Of a stretch of DNA of 64,000 nt, positions 1-8,586 are shown piece by piece. Location: NCBI GenBank assembly GCA_964602655.1, contig CAZRSF010000008.1:48815-112814 (forward strand). Reading direction: 5' to 3'. The notes below the pieces were generated by a model. The model ran no database searches. It was not told where the DNA came from and saw nothing but the letters and a program-made list of their open reading frames with translations. This DNA is from Moduliflexus sp964602655 (GTDB taxonomy: Bacteria; Moduliflexota; Moduliflexia; Moduliflexales; Moduliflexaceae). Position numbers and translations under genes: made by a program. Every line of letters begins with the position of its first letter. Positions within the stretch are counted from its first letter, which is position 1.

Positions 1-243
1 TACGCGCCCGCAGCGCGCCTGAATCGCAGGTTCGCCTTTCATCAACCAGGCAATATCTCGATCATACAACACCGGGTGCATAAATGCCATGGAAATGCCG
101 TAATTCGTATCAATTTTGACATGTTCGGCAAACGCGCCGAACTGCTGCTGAAGCTTCAACAGGCGAAGATAGACACATCCTGATGAAAAGCTCAGGAGAA
201 GGCTTACCCCAACAACCAGTGTAAGATATGACCGTCGTTTCAT
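1..243 (-). CDS. Putative outer-envelope lipoprotein (C-terminal part lies beyond the window)
   Basis: The minus strand is open from an ATG at 243 to the window edge, giving 81 codons. The protein starts with a basic tip (MKRRSY), a hydrophobic core rich in Leu and Val, and a lipobox FSSGC with the modifiable cysteine at residue 23. This is a textbook signal-peptidase-II signal, so a membrane-anchored lipoprotein is predicted. The mature part begins with a short amphipathic stretch and matches no family I recognise. Known: lipobox proteins are lipidated and tethered to a membrane. Inferred: envelope location. Function is unknown because most of the gene is outside the window. Confidence 0.6.
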   Translation of the reverse strand, partial: MKRRSYLTLVVGVSLLLSFSSGCVYLRLLKLQQQFGAFAEHVKIDTNYGISMAFMHPVLYDRDIAWLMKGEPAIQARCGRV

Positions 244-454
244 GTTCAGCGTCCGTTTTCCGAATGCCGCGAAAAACTGTACGGATTGCGTAAAAAGGAT
301 TGAACACCGCGCGATCCTTTCTAAAACGCATCTATGCAGTTATTCAGCGTATTTGCTGTCTTTCTTTCTTGACTTTTTTGTGACCAGAGACATGGATAAG
401 ACGTAGGGAGCAGAGAGGGGTTGAACACTCGACGAATGAAATAACCGAATCCTA

Positions 455-488
455 CCTCGAAACAACGTTTCGAGGGCGGCGAAACGCC
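455..488. repeat. Degenerate REP-like palindromes
   Basis: Two small dyads lie side by side upstream of the ferritin-like gene: CCTCGAAAC/GTTTCGAGG (455-475) and GGCGAAACGCC (478-488). Both share the GAAAC/GTTTC core of the window's main 28-bp palindrome family but lack its GTA/TAC ends. They are probably eroded copies. Confidence 0.35.
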
Positions 489-509
489 GTACTCATTGAG
501 AGGTGGCTT

Positions 510-986
510 ATGGCAACATTTGATGTGCGCGATATTTTTACGATTGCGATGAAAATCGAAGAAAACGGGCAGGCGTTTTATACCACCATGGCAAAACAGC
601 AGAGCTCTCAAGAATTACGAGGACTCTTTACGTTTTTAGCGGATGAAGAAGCCCGGCATCAAAAAGTTTTTGCAGGGATGCTTGCGAATTTAAGCGCCCG
701 CCAGCCGGTCGAAAGCGCGCCGACCGATTATTTCGATTATCTGCAAGCATACGTGGATGTCAGCATCTTCCGCCCGGATTTGTCGCAGGAAGAACTGGAG
801 GCGTTGCGAGACCTGCCGTCGGCGATTAACTACAGCCTGAGCCGCGAATCCGACAGCATCCTCTATTATCACGAAATCAAAGGATTTCTGCCGGAAGGCG
901 ACTATGCGCAGATTGAGAAAATTATTGAGGAAGAACGCCGCCATTACGTCAAACTGTCGCAATTGGCGAAACAGTTGGCGGCCTAA
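510..986 (+). CDS. Ferritin-like / rubrerythrin-family diiron protein
   Basis: This 158-residue all-helical protein has the Glu and His ligand pattern of a ferritin-like four-helix bundle. EENGQAFY is at residues 17-24, DEEARH at 45-50 and EEERRH at 140-145, so both halves of a carboxylate-bridged di-iron site are visible. There is no C-terminal rubredoxin domain (no CxxC pairs), so it belongs with the short rubrerythrin-like proteins used in peroxide or oxygen stress and iron handling. The start is supported by a ribosome-binding site, AGAGGTGG, just upstream. It stands alone between the lipoprotein and a restriction gene. The family call is firm; the exact reaction is inference. Confidence 0.8.
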   Translation: MATFDVRDIFTIAMKIEENGQAFYTTMAKQQSSQELRGLFTFLADEEARHQKVFAGMLANLSARQPVESAPTDYFDYLQAYVDVSIFRPDLSQEELEALRDLPSAINYSLSRESDSILYYHEIKGFLPEGDYAQIEKIIEEERRHYVKLSQLAKQLAA

Positions 987-1085
987 CCAATGAGGGCGTC
1001 GCATGTCACCGTTCTTTGAACAACCAATCGTTTTCAGGATGAGGCGCTTGAGTTCTGCCCGAACTTCGCGTATTTTCGTTCACTG

Positions 1086-1243
1086 AATTCCCCTCCTGGG
1101 AGCAGGACTGTTAAGTTCTTGCGAGAAACTGTCATTGCGAGGAGCGTCAGCGACGAAGCAATCCCGTGATTCCGACGAGATTGCTTCGTCGCTGACGCTC
1201 CTCGCAATGACAGAACTTAACAGCCCTGCCTCCTGGGAGGGGA
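1086..1243. repeat. Nested inverted repeat (MITE/REP-like composite)
   Basis: An inner inverted repeat of about 34 bp per arm (near 1129-1163 and 1179-1212, containing CATTGCGAGGAGCGTCAGCG) lies inside an outer one whose arms carry TTAAGTTCT/AGAACTTAA and CCTCCTGGGAG. The inner sequence resembles a palindrome found in many unrelated bacterial genomes. The outer arms recur near 51.5 kb. It fills most of the 987-1314 gap, in which I see no gene. Confidence 0.8.
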
Positions 1244-1314
1244 ATCCCCAGTCGTCTATCAGACCGGCCTGCGTAAGGTCAGTGATTGAGTGTTTTGTGT
1301 AAGGAATAACGATC

Positions 1315-2967
1315 ATGAAAGAATGGAAAAACACCCTGTATTACGGCGATAACCTCCCGATCTTACGCGAGTATCTCGCCTCCGAAAGCGTTGATCTGAT
1401 TTATCTCGATCCGCCGTTCAATTCGAATCGGAGTTACAATGTCCTCTTCAAAAACGAAAGCGGACAGGACTCGGAAGCGCAACTGACGGCGTTCGAAGAT
1501 ACGTGGCATTGGGATCGCGCGGCGGAGGAAACCTATCGCGAACTCGTCGCCGACGCCCCGCCGCAAATCGTCGCCATGATCGGCGCGATGCGCGAACTCA
1601 TCGGCGCGAATCAAATGCTGGCGTACCTCGTCATGATGACCGTTCGACTCATCGAATTGCGCCGCGTCTTGAAACCGACCGGCAGCCTCTATTTGCATTG
1701 CGATCCGACGGCCAGCCATTATTTGAAAATCGTGTTGGACGCCATTTTCGGCGCGGATAATTTCAGGAACGAAATTATCTGGATGCGAACGACAGCCAAA
1801 GCGTTGATGACGCGGAGGCTGTCAAGCAATCATGACGTGCTCCTCGCCTATCACAAAACAGAGCGGTACATCTGGAATGAGTGGGAGGTTTTTCAGCCGT
1901 ATGATTTGATGGATTTGGATGACAAAACCGCGAAAAAATATACGCGCCAGGATGATGACGGCAGACTATATCAGCTTGATAGTTTGATCAATCCCAACCC
2001 GGATCGCCCGAACCTGACGTATGAATTTTTAGGCGTGACGAAAGTCTGGCGCTGGACAAAGGAACGGATGCAAGCTGCGTATGACGCTGGATTGGTCATT
2101 CAGCCGCGCCCCGGTGCTGTTCCTCGAATGAAACGATATTTGGACGAGCAGCGCGGCAAGCCCTACGGCGATGTGTGGATTGATATTCCTCCGCTCAATT
2201 CGCAAGCGCGAGAACGGTTGGGCTATCCGACGCAAAAACCGGTGGCCTTGTTAGAGCGCATCATTCACGTCAGCACGAACGAAGGCGATGTGATTCTTGA
2301 TCCGTTTTGTGGCTGCGGCACGACGATTCACGCCGCCGAAAAGCTCAATCGCCGCTGGATCGGCATTGACATTACGCATTTGTCGGTCGCCTTGCTCAAA
2401 TATCGCCTGAAAGACGCTTTCAATCTGAGTGAAAAAGACGAGTATCTTGTCATCGGCGAACCGGAAGACCTCGCCTCTGCCAGCCAATTAGCGCAAGACG
2501 ACCGCTATCAGTTCCAATGGTGGGCGTTGTCGCTGATTCAGGCGCAGCCGCTCGGCGGCGAAGCCGGGAGCAAACAGGGCAAGAAAGGCGCGGATCGCGG
2601 CATTGACGGCATGATCAGTTTTTTAGACGATCCGAAACAGAAGCCGAAAAAATTGGTCGTGCAGGTCAAAAGCGGCAAGGTGAAAAGCGGAGATATTCGC
2701 GATTTGGTCGGCACGCTTGAACGCGAACAGGCGGCGATTGGCGTGTTGATTACGTTAGAGCCGCCGACGAAAGACATGCAGCGCGAAGCCGTCTCCGCCG
2801 GGTTTTATCATTCGCCGAACTGGAACAAAGATTTTCCGAAAATCCAAATATTGACCATCGAAGCGTTGCTGGCAGGCGCGTCCGTCCAGATGCCGCCAAC
2901 GGCCAGAACGTATAAAAAAGCCAAACGCGAGACGCTTCAAGTGCGCGAGCAGCAAGCGTTATTATAA
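1315..2967 (+). CDS. Beta-class DNA methyltransferase fused to an Mrr-like nuclease domain
   Basis: The protein has 550 residues. The N-terminal part is an amino-methyltransferase of the beta order: catalytic motif IV DPPF is at residues 32-35 and the AdoMet-binding motif DPFCGCGTT follows near residue 325. This order fits N6-adenine or N4-cytosine methylation and the Mod subunits of type III systems. The last 130 residues carry GADRGIDG (about 425) and VVQVKSG (about 447), a D...QxK arrangement typical of Mrr-like PD-(D/E)xK nucleases. A single protein may therefore methylate and cut DNA. AAGGAA precedes the start. No separate specificity or helicase subunit lies beside it. Whether both activities work is inference. 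Confidence 0.85.
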   Translation: MKEWKNTLYYGDNLPILREYLASESVDLIYLDPPFNSNRSYNVLFKNESGQDSEAQLTAFEDTWHWDRAAEETYRELVADAPPQIVAMIGAMRELIGANQMLAYLVMMTVRLIELRRVLKPTGSLYLHCDPTASHYLKIVLDAIFGADNFRNEIIWMRTTAKALMTRRLSSNHDVLLAYHKTERYIWNEWEVFQPYDLMDLDDKTAKKYTRQDDDGRLYQLDSLINPNPDRPNLTYEFLGVTKVWRWTKERMQAAYDAGLVIQPRPGAVPRMKRYLDEQRGKPYGDVWIDIPPLNSQARERLGYPTQKPVALLERIIHVSTNEGDVILDPFCGCGTTIHAAEKLNRRWIGIDITHLSVALLKYRLKDAFNLSEKDEYLVIGEPEDLASASQLAQDDRYQFQWWALSLIQAQPLGGEAGSKQGKKGADRGIDGMISFLDDPKQKPKKLVVQVKSGKVKSGDIRDLVGTLEREQAAIGVLITLEPPTKDMQREAVSAGFYHSPNWNKDFPKIQILTIEALLAGASVQMPPTARTYKKAKRETLQVREQQALL

Positions 2968-2973
2968 CAGACA

Positions 2974-4017
2974 TCAATTCCCCTTTTGGGAGGCGGAGCT
3001 TTCCAACGCCTGCGCCAACGCGGCAATGACAAGCCGTTCGGCGTCTTCTATCGGCATCAGCAGCGTCACGCCGGCGGCGCGGGCATGACCGCCGCCCTGC
3101 GAGCTGAGGCGTTTCGCGACCTGCCCGACATCTACCGCGCCCCAGGCGCGAAACGAGATTTTGATTTCACGCTCGCCGAATTCTTTGAATAACACGGCGG
3201 CTTTCGTGCCTCTGGCAAATGTAAACGTCGAGATCATCCCTTCTTCATCTTCGAATGTCGCGCCGCTTTCCTGCAATATGCGCTGCGTGATTTTGCCCCA
3301 GAGAATTTCCCCTTTCGAATCAGTCTTCAGGCTGTTTAAGACGTTCGCCTGCAAACGCAGCCCGGCCAGCGATTTTTCCAAAAAAAGCTTTTCGACAATC
3401 ATGGCGAAATCAATCCCGGTTGCGAGCAGTTTCGCCGCAATTTCCAGCGTTCTTGACGTGGTGTTCGGATAGCGAAACACGCCGGTGTCATAGATAATGC
3501 CGGCATAGAGGCAAGCGGCGATGTCTGGCGTCAGTTCGAGCGCCCATTGCGAAGATTCGAAAAAGGCAAACAACATTTCGCAGACCGAACAGATGTTCGG
3601 CTCGATCCAGGCGAGCGTTTCGATTCCGGCGGCGCGGGTGCGGTGATGGTCAATATTGATCACGTCGCGACAGGTTTGCAGGAGGGGAAACACCTTACCG
3701 ACGCGATCCGTGCCGGCATCCACGACAAAGCCCGCGTCGAAACGGCGGCCTGCAATCGCCTGAATCGGAACGATCCGGTGAATTCCCGGAAAAAACTCAT
3801 AACTCCGCGGCGTCGGCTCGTCATTACAGATGACGATGTCCGGCAGCGCGGCGGGCGTGATTCGCTGGCGCTGCTGCATGATCATCTCACGCAACACCAA
3901 TTCCGCGCCGAGCGAGTCGCCGTCAGGGTTGCCCTGCCCCGTAATCAAAATCGCGCCAGCGTTGGCGGTGATGCCATAGATGCGTTGAAGATATTCCTGA
4001 ACGATAGTATTCGACAT
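2974..4017 (-). CDS. nrnA: DHH/DHHA1 phosphoesterase, NrnA-type oligoribonuclease / pAp phosphatase
   Basis: NrnA-like enzymes degrade nanoRNA to mononucleotides and dephosphorylate 3'-phosphoadenosine 5'-phosphate in the cytoplasm. The 347-residue product has the metal-binding DHH motifs: GNPDGDS near residue 28, VDAGTD in the middle and NIDHH about 120, then a C-terminal DHHA1 region with GGGHARAAG. I chose the ATG at 4017 (MSNTIVQEY) because the longer frame would translate the palindromic element at 4026-4062 as an extra 25 residues. The gene is convergent with the methyltransferase and follows the chemoreceptor, separated only by the palindrome. Confidence 0.85.
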   Translation of the reverse strand: MSNTIVQEYLQRIYGITANAGAILITGQGNPDGDSLGAELVLREMIMQQRQRITPAALPDIVICNDEPTPRSYEFFPGIHRIVPIQAIAGRRFDAGFVVDAGTDRVGKVFPLLQTCRDVINIDHHRTRAAGIETLAWIEPNICSVCEMLFAFFESSQWALELTPDIAACLYAGIIYDTGVFRYPNTTSRTLEIAAKLLATGIDFAMIVEKLFLEKSLAGLRLQANVLNSLKTDSKGEILWGKITQRILQESGATFEDEEGMISTFTFARGTKAAVLFKEFGEREIKISFRAWGAVDVGQVAKRLSSQGGGHARAAGVTLLMPIEDAERLVIAALAQALESSASQKGN

Positions 4018-4025
4018 ATATTCTG

Positions 4026-4062
4026 ACACCCCTGTCAGGGCTTCGAACCCTGGCAGGGGTGT
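4026..4062. repeat. PAL-C palindrome (CCCTGNCAGGG family)
   Basis: Arms ACACCCCTGTCAGGG and CCCTGGCAGGGGTGT surround a TTCGAA centre. It fills the gap between the chemoreceptor stop and the nrnA start, so it lies where the nrnA ribosome-binding site would be expected. Confidence 0.85.
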
Positions 4063-4069
4063 TGCGTGC

Positions 4070-6271
4070 TCAAATTTTGAATTTCCCGACAAGTTCCTGA
4101 AGTTCGTTCGCTAATGAGGCTAATTCTTGCGCGGCATACTGCACGCCGATCGCGCCATCGGAGGTTTGCTGCGCATTGGCCACAATGTTCCCGATGATTG
4201 TTGAAATTTCGCGGATGCCTTCGGCCACCTCATGCATCCGCTCTGAGATTTCATTCGTCGTCATGCTTTGCTGTTCGACGCCGCTGGCGGTTTCAATCGA
4301 AATCTCGGAAATCTGCATATTGATTTTCAACACCTCGGTAATCGAGCTGGTAGCGTCCTGGCTGCCGCCCTGAATCCGCTCCAATTTTCGAATAATATCT
4401 TCGGCAGATGCGGCGGTTTCGCGAGAAAGTTGTTTGATTTCATGCGCGACGACCGCAAACCCTCGCCCGAAATCGCCAGCTCTGGCGGCTTCTATCGTGG
4501 CATTTAACGCTAAAAGGTTCGTTTGCTGCGAAACGCTGGTAATCACATGAATAATGTCGCCGATTTCTGCGGATTGCGTGGCTAATTCCTTGATAATCGT
4601 ATTCGCCGACTGTGCGCGTTCAACCGCTGAATTCGCAATATCGGCAATATTGGACGTATTGCCGGAAATGGCGCGAATGCTTGTGGACATTTCTTCTGTG
4701 GCCGAGGCAACAGCATTCACGTTTGCGCTGATCTGTTCGCTGCGCGATGACACCGCGCGAATTTGCGTGGAAATTTGCTGCACCGCGCTCACCATTTGTT
4801 CGCTGATCCCGGTCAAATCCGACGACGCCCCCTGCAAATGCGTCGCGCCGCGCATGATTTCCGCCATAGATTGTCGCAAATTTCGCATCTGTTGAAACGC
4901 CAATCCTAACACATCGCGGCTGGTTTTCGGCGTAATTTCCTGATGCAAATCTCCTTCTCCGAACGCGGTCGCAATCGCTGCCATCTCATTCAGATAGGCT
5001 GACATATCCACGAATGCCTGGCCTAACACATCCATCGCGGAACGCGGACGAAAATCGCGCGCTAAATTTCCATGCGAAATTTCTGATGCAACTGCGGCCA
5101 TTTCCTGGTGATACGCGGCAAGTTTCTGGAATGATTTTGCTAACCGTCCGATTTCATTATCGGCGGTATGACGGCGCAGCACGGTAAAATCATGAGAGGT
5201 TTTTCCTTCCGCAAAACTATCAGCGATACGCGCCAACCACATCAGCGGCGTGGTCGTTCTGGCGCTATAAATTCCGGTGACGATCAACATCAGTAAAATC
5301 ACGGAGGAGAAAAGCAGCGTTAATTGCTGATTGAGGCGAAAATCGTCAATCACCTCGCGGCGAAAATGATGGGTCGTTTCGGTAATTTGCTCATCAATCG
5401 TTTGAAGCGAGGCCATCACGCTGCTCTCGATGACCGTCAAGACCGCCAGTTGCTCCTGAAATTGGCGCATCTGCTGAAAAAATGCCTGAATCTCCTTTTT
5501 ATAAATATCGGCGCTGTTTAACAATTCCTTGCCAGGCGCGGCGAATTGCTCGCCAGAAATCGTCACCGGAAGCAATGACGCTTTCAACTCGTCTATAAGC
5601 GTGACAATTCGCTGTTCATCATTCACATCTATGGGAGTCTCGATCTGAATATATTCGGGAAGGAGTTCGTTTACGATGCTGTTCACTTGAAGCAACCGGT
5701 TGTAATAATCCGGAAACAGCGTGCTGAGTTGATTCAATGTAAATAATTCCTCCTCTTTTCCGTGCAACGTCAAATCAACGATAATCTCTGTCACCGTATT
5801 TTCTACAAGGTTGATCTCTGCCTTAAAAGAAGCGTCGCGTTCTTTCAATTGCAGAATATTCCGTTTCACCTCGATATAATCGTCAAATACAACCTGCAGC
5901 ATTGTTTGAAATTCAACGAACTGATCATATAATTCCTTCTGACCGGGCAGCGACGCGATTGTTTCAGCATCTTGCCCCAATTCTTTTAACAGGCGCTGTT
6001 GGCGAACAACCGTTACGTCAACATTCATGGTAAACTGAGTGAGTAAGACTTGCGATTCCGAAAAAATGCGATTCAAGTTGCGAGTAAGTTGAGCATTATA
6101 AATGACCTGGGCGACATCGCGGTCAATCATTGTGATAACCTGCTCCCTGATATCACGCGAAAACAGGACGTTCACCGCGACAATGCCGCTTGTGACTAAA
6201 AAAATAATCAGATTGACCCCCAGCAGCTTTTTGCTGATACTGACTGAACGCAACCGCTCGAATAGCGACAT
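4070..6271 (-). CDS. Methyl-accepting chemotaxis protein with multiple HAMP units
   Basis: This is a 733-residue membrane chemoreceptor. A first transmembrane helix is at about residues 15-37. A long helical sensor region of about 280 residues follows, then a second helix (LLFSSVILLMLIVTG, about 322-340). Next comes a run of HAMP-like segments containing ADNEIGRLAKSF and two similar copies with ...DVLGQAF and ...DVLGLAF. The C-terminal signalling hairpin tip reads QQTNLLALNATIEAARAG, the classical MCP signature for CheA/CheW contact. The start at 6271 has GTGAGGAT upstream; a longer frame adds 29 residues without a better site. The ligand is unknown. It should feed a chemotaxis pathway encoded elsewhere. 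Confidence 0.92.
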   Translation of the reverse strand: MSLFERLRSVSISKKLLGVNLIIFLVTSGIVAVNVLFSRDIREQVITMIDRDVAQVIYNAQLTRNLNRIFSESQVLLTQFTMNVDVTVVRQQRLLKELGQDAETIASLPGQKELYDQFVEFQTMLQVVFDDYIEVKRNILQLKERDASFKAEINLVENTVTEIIVDLTLHGKEEELFTLNQLSTLFPDYYNRLLQVNSIVNELLPEYIQIETPIDVNDEQRIVTLIDELKASLLPVTISGEQFAAPGKELLNSADIYKKEIQAFFQQMRQFQEQLAVLTVIESSVMASLQTIDEQITETTHHFRREVIDDFRLNQQLTLLFSSVILLMLIVTGIYSARTTTPLMWLARIADSFAEGKTSHDFTVLRRHTADNEIGRLAKSFQKLAAYHQEMAAVASEISHGNLARDFRPRSAMDVLGQAFVDMSAYLNEMAAIATAFGEGDLHQEITPKTSRDVLGLAFQQMRNLRQSMAEIMRGATHLQGASSDLTGISEQMVSAVQQISTQIRAVSSRSEQISANVNAVASATEEMSTSIRAISGNTSNIADIANSAVERAQSANTIIKELATQSAEIGDIIHVITSVSQQTNLLALNATIEAARAGDFGRGFAVVAHEIKQLSRETAASAEDIIRKLERIQGGSQDATSSITEVLKINMQISEISIETASGVEQQSMTTNEISERMHEVAEGIREISTIIGNIVANAQQTSDGAIGVQYAAQELASLANELQELVGKFKI

Positions 6272-6380
6272 AATTATCCTCACGCAAAATTTCGTTGTTG
6301 TGGTTTGCGGTTGAAATCGAATTACGACACATAGAACAAAATGAGTCTCTTCACTCAAGTAGTCGTATTTATCGAAAGAT

Positions 6381-6386
6381 TGTCAA
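6381..6386 (-). promoter_or_regulatory. -35-like element (CTTTGACA) upstream of the chemoreceptor
   Basis: TTGACA on the minus strand, preceded by an AT-rich TTTTTC stretch, lies about 110 bp upstream of the chemoreceptor start. It is one of a recurring set in the window. I see no convincing -10 box. Confidence 0.35.
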
Positions 6387-6434
6387 AGAAAAACTGGCGA
6401 CTTTGCAAATTTTATGAGTCATTCCTTTTCCACG

Positions 6435-7610
6435 TTACGGAAGCGCAAGAAATTGCTGAAGTACGTCATTGGCAAGGCGCATTCCGCGCGGTGTCAAGCG
6501 GATATGCGTGGAGGTCGCTTCAAGCAGGCCATCGGCGGTCAGTCGCGTAATTTGAGGCAGATACACGCACTCGAACGCCTGCCCGAAGCGTTGCCGAAAC
6601 CAGGCGAGGTTCAGCCCTTCACAGAGTCGAAGACACATCATCACGGTCTCGCCCATCATCGCCTCGGCGTTCAAGGTTTCCTGCCCCACAGCGGTCGGCG
6701 GATACATCTCCCTGTCAGGGTTTTGAACCCTGACAGGGAGAACGGCGGCCATATAGCGATCCAACGACGATTCATTCCAATAACGACATCCATCGAGGTA
6801 GGAATACGCCGCCGCGCCGAGGCCGAGATATTCCTCATTGCGCCAGTAGATTTGGTTATGCTGGCTGCGATAACCGGGGCGAGCGAAATTCGAAATTTCA
6901 TACTGCTCATAGCCGGCAGCGGCCAACATGGCGATGACTGCGTCGTACATGGCAAGCTGCGTTTCTTCATCCGGCAGACGCAGCGTACCGTCTTGCAGCT
7001 GGCGTCCGAATGGCGTCTCGTCTTCGATAGTCAGATTATACGCGGAAATATGTTCCGGCGCAACATCAAGCGCCCGCTGCACGACCTGTTCCCAGCTTGC
7101 CAACGTCGAGCCGGGAATGCCGAACATCAGGTCAAGGCTGAGATTGCGAAACCCGGCGGTTCTGGCGGCCTCGATGCATGTTTCCGCATCGCGAACGGAA
7201 TGAATTCGATCTAATATCCGCAATTCAGCCTCACGGAACGACTGCACGCCGATACTGAGACGGCGGCATCCAGACTGAAACAGCCTTTGCAAGCCGGACA
7301 GACCGATTGTGCCGGGGTTGACTTCAACCGTGACTTCTTCGGCATTTTTCAGCAGCGTGTCCTGAAAGCGTTCGAACAGCGCGGCCAGCGGCTCGGCATC
7401 GAGCGATGGCGTGCCGCCGCCGACAAAGACCGTCTGAATGACATATTTCTCAAACAGACCGCGTTCGCGATACCAGAGGAATTCTTGCGCTACTGCGTCA
7501 ACATAACGCGGAATGTCGGCCTGCCGCCCCGGATATGATACAAAGTCGCAATAGGCGCATTTGCGGACGCAAAACGGAACATGAAGATACAGCCCAAGCG
7601 GTTTCATCAT
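6435..7610 (-). CDS. hemW: HemW-like radical SAM protein, with an in-frame palindromic insertion
   Basis: This is a 391-residue radical SAM enzyme of the HemN/HemW family. The cluster motif CVRKCAYCDF (about residues 13-22) shows the CxxxCxYCxF pattern, followed by VFVGGGTPS and the HemW-like C-terminal region. HemW is a heme chaperone; true coproporphyrinogen dehydrogenase (HemN) has extra N-terminal sequence that is missing here. Residues 291-301 (LPVRVQNPDRE) are encoded exactly by a 33-bp palindrome at 6708-6740, in a region where family members have a variable loop before the ETLN helix. The reading frame is preserved, so the product is probably functional. There is no clear ribosome-binding site; the start is MMKPLGLYLH. 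Confidence 0.88.
   Translation of the reverse strand: MMKPLGLYLHVPFCVRKCAYCDFVSYPGRQADIPRYVDAVAQEFLWYRERGLFEKYVIQTVFVGGGTPSLDAEPLAALFERFQDTLLKNAEEVTVEVNPGTIGLSGLQRLFQSGCRRLSIGVQSFREAELRILDRIHSVRDAETCIEAARTAGFRNLSLDLMFGIPGSTLASWEQVVQRALDVAPEHISAYNLTIEDETPFGRQLQDGTLRLPDEETQLAMYDAVIAMLAAAGYEQYEISNFARPGYRSQHNQIYWRNEEYLGLGAAAYSYLDGCRYWNESSLDRYMAAVLPVRVQNPDREMYPPTAVGQETLNAEAMMGETVMMCLRLCEGLNLAWFRQRFGQAFECVYLPQITRLTADGLLEATSTHIRLTPRGMRLANDVLQQFLALP
6708..6740. repeat. PAL-C palindrome inside the hemW coding region
   Basis: A 33-bp palindrome (arms CTCCCTGTCAGGGTT and its complement) has the same core as copies in gaps at 4026, 7620 and 43647. Its length is exactly 11 codons, so hemW stays open. Confidence 0.9.
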
Positions 7611-7619
7611 TGCAAGTAG

Positions 7620-7652
7620 AACCCTGCCAGGGTTTCAAACCCTGGCAGGGTT
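7620..7652. repeat. PAL-C palindrome
   Basis: Arms AACCCTGCCAGGGTTT and complement, placed between hemW and the upstream hypothetical gene. The hypothetical protein's last residues (NPARV) and stop codon are read from this element. Confidence 0.9.
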
Positions 7653-8012
7653 GCCTGTATCTATCAAAAACCCATCAAGATTATGTTTGGCGTATCGGCA
7701 ATCGGGATGCTGCGATTTGAGCTTGTGCGCGACAAGCGCGAGCAAGCGCCGCACGCCGTCGTTTTTTTCCGGATCGGTGAGCATATCCAAATGCACGGAG
7801 ATGAATTCTCCGCGTTTGGCGAGCACCATATAAAACGTTTGCGGCATTCGATCTTCTACCACGATTGCTTCAAGCATCACAATAGATTTATCGTGGTTCA
7901 AAAAAGCATCTTTTAATTTCAGAATCCGCGTCCCTTCCCGCAGCGTAAACGCTTCGAACGCCTGAAAATATTGTTCAATCGAGGCCGGGCCGCTAATTAA
8001 TATATGTGGCAT
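7635..8012 (-). CDS. Conserved-looking hypothetical protein
   Basis: I do not recognise this 125-residue soluble protein. It has no signal peptide or membrane segment, mixed alpha/beta character, and central strands such as KSIVMLEAIVVE and FYMVLAKRGEFISVHLD. It lies between hemW and the ACT-domain gene on the same strand with short spacers, so cotranscription is likely. Its natural C-terminus has been replaced or capped by the palindrome at 7620-7652, which supplies the last codons and the TGA. Function is unknown. Confidence 0.55.
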   Translation of the reverse strand: MPHILISGPASIEQYFQAFEAFTLREGTRILKLKDAFLNHDKSIVMLEAIVVEDRMPQTFYMVLAKRGEFISVHLDMLTDPEKNDGVRRLLALVAHKLKSQHPDCRYAKHNLDGFLIDTGNPARV

Positions 8013-8025
8013 GTTTTATATCATA

Positions 8026-8058
8026 AGACCTCACAGGTTTTGAAAACCTGTGAGGTCT
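8026..8058. repeat. PAL-D palindrome (GACCTCACAGG family)
   Basis: A perfect 33-bp palindrome with arms AGACCTCACAGGTTTT and a central TTTGAAAA-like core. It sits in the gap between the hypothetical gene and the ACT-domain gene. It has the same architecture as PAL-B and PAL-C but a different arm sequence. Confidence 0.85.
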
Positions 8059-8064
8059 ATTCCT

Positions 8065-8490
8065 TTATAATGCGTACAGTTCTTCTTTCGAGAGCAGGCG
8101 CAGGCCGGAATTTTCCAACATCTGCCCCACTTCCGGCACGTCGGCCACCTCAATCACCAAAATTCCGCGCTGATTCATCACGAATCCGTACGAATCCTCG
8201 ACATTGATGTTATGCTGGCTCAACAGTTTCAACACGCGATGCAGGCCGCCCGGCTGATCCTCGACAATCACGGCGATAATCGGTTTTTTCGACACCGACA
8301 CATGCCACTCTTTCAGTTGATTATACGCCGTATCCGGGTCGTCCACCAACGCTTTGACCACGCCGAATTCGCCTAAATCCGAAATCTTGATGGCGCGGAT
8401 GTTGATCTTGGCCTCCGCCAAAATTTCCGTAAGATGCTCAAGCCGTCCCGGCTTATTCTCCGCAAAAATCGAAAGATGATGCGCTATCAT
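8065..8490 (-). CDS. Tandem ACT-domain protein
   Basis: The 141 residues contain two ACT domains: residues 1-65, with the characteristic ENKPGRLEHLTEIL turn, and about 70-141, with EDQPGGLHRVLKLL. ACT domains bind small ligands, often amino acids, and regulate enzymes. Stand-alone tandem ACT proteins of this size occur beside acetate or amino-acid metabolism genes, but no enzyme is fused here. AAGGAGATAACTT precedes the start, a strong ribosome-binding site. The ligand and partner cannot be read from the sequence. Confidence 0.85.
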   Translation of the reverse strand: MIAHHLSIFAENKPGRLEHLTEILAEAKINIRAIKISDLGEFGVVKALVDDPDTAYNQLKEWHVSVSKKPIIAVIVEDQPGGLHRVLKLLSQHNINVEDSYGFVMNQRGILVIEVADVPEVGQMLENSGLRLLSKEELYAL

Positions 8491-8586
8491 AAGTTATCTC
8501 CTTATTAATTTCGTGCTGAGGGTATATCCCTCAATAGCAATGGTTCGAATTCTCAAATCAAACATGAATACTCAGAAATTGGAGCG

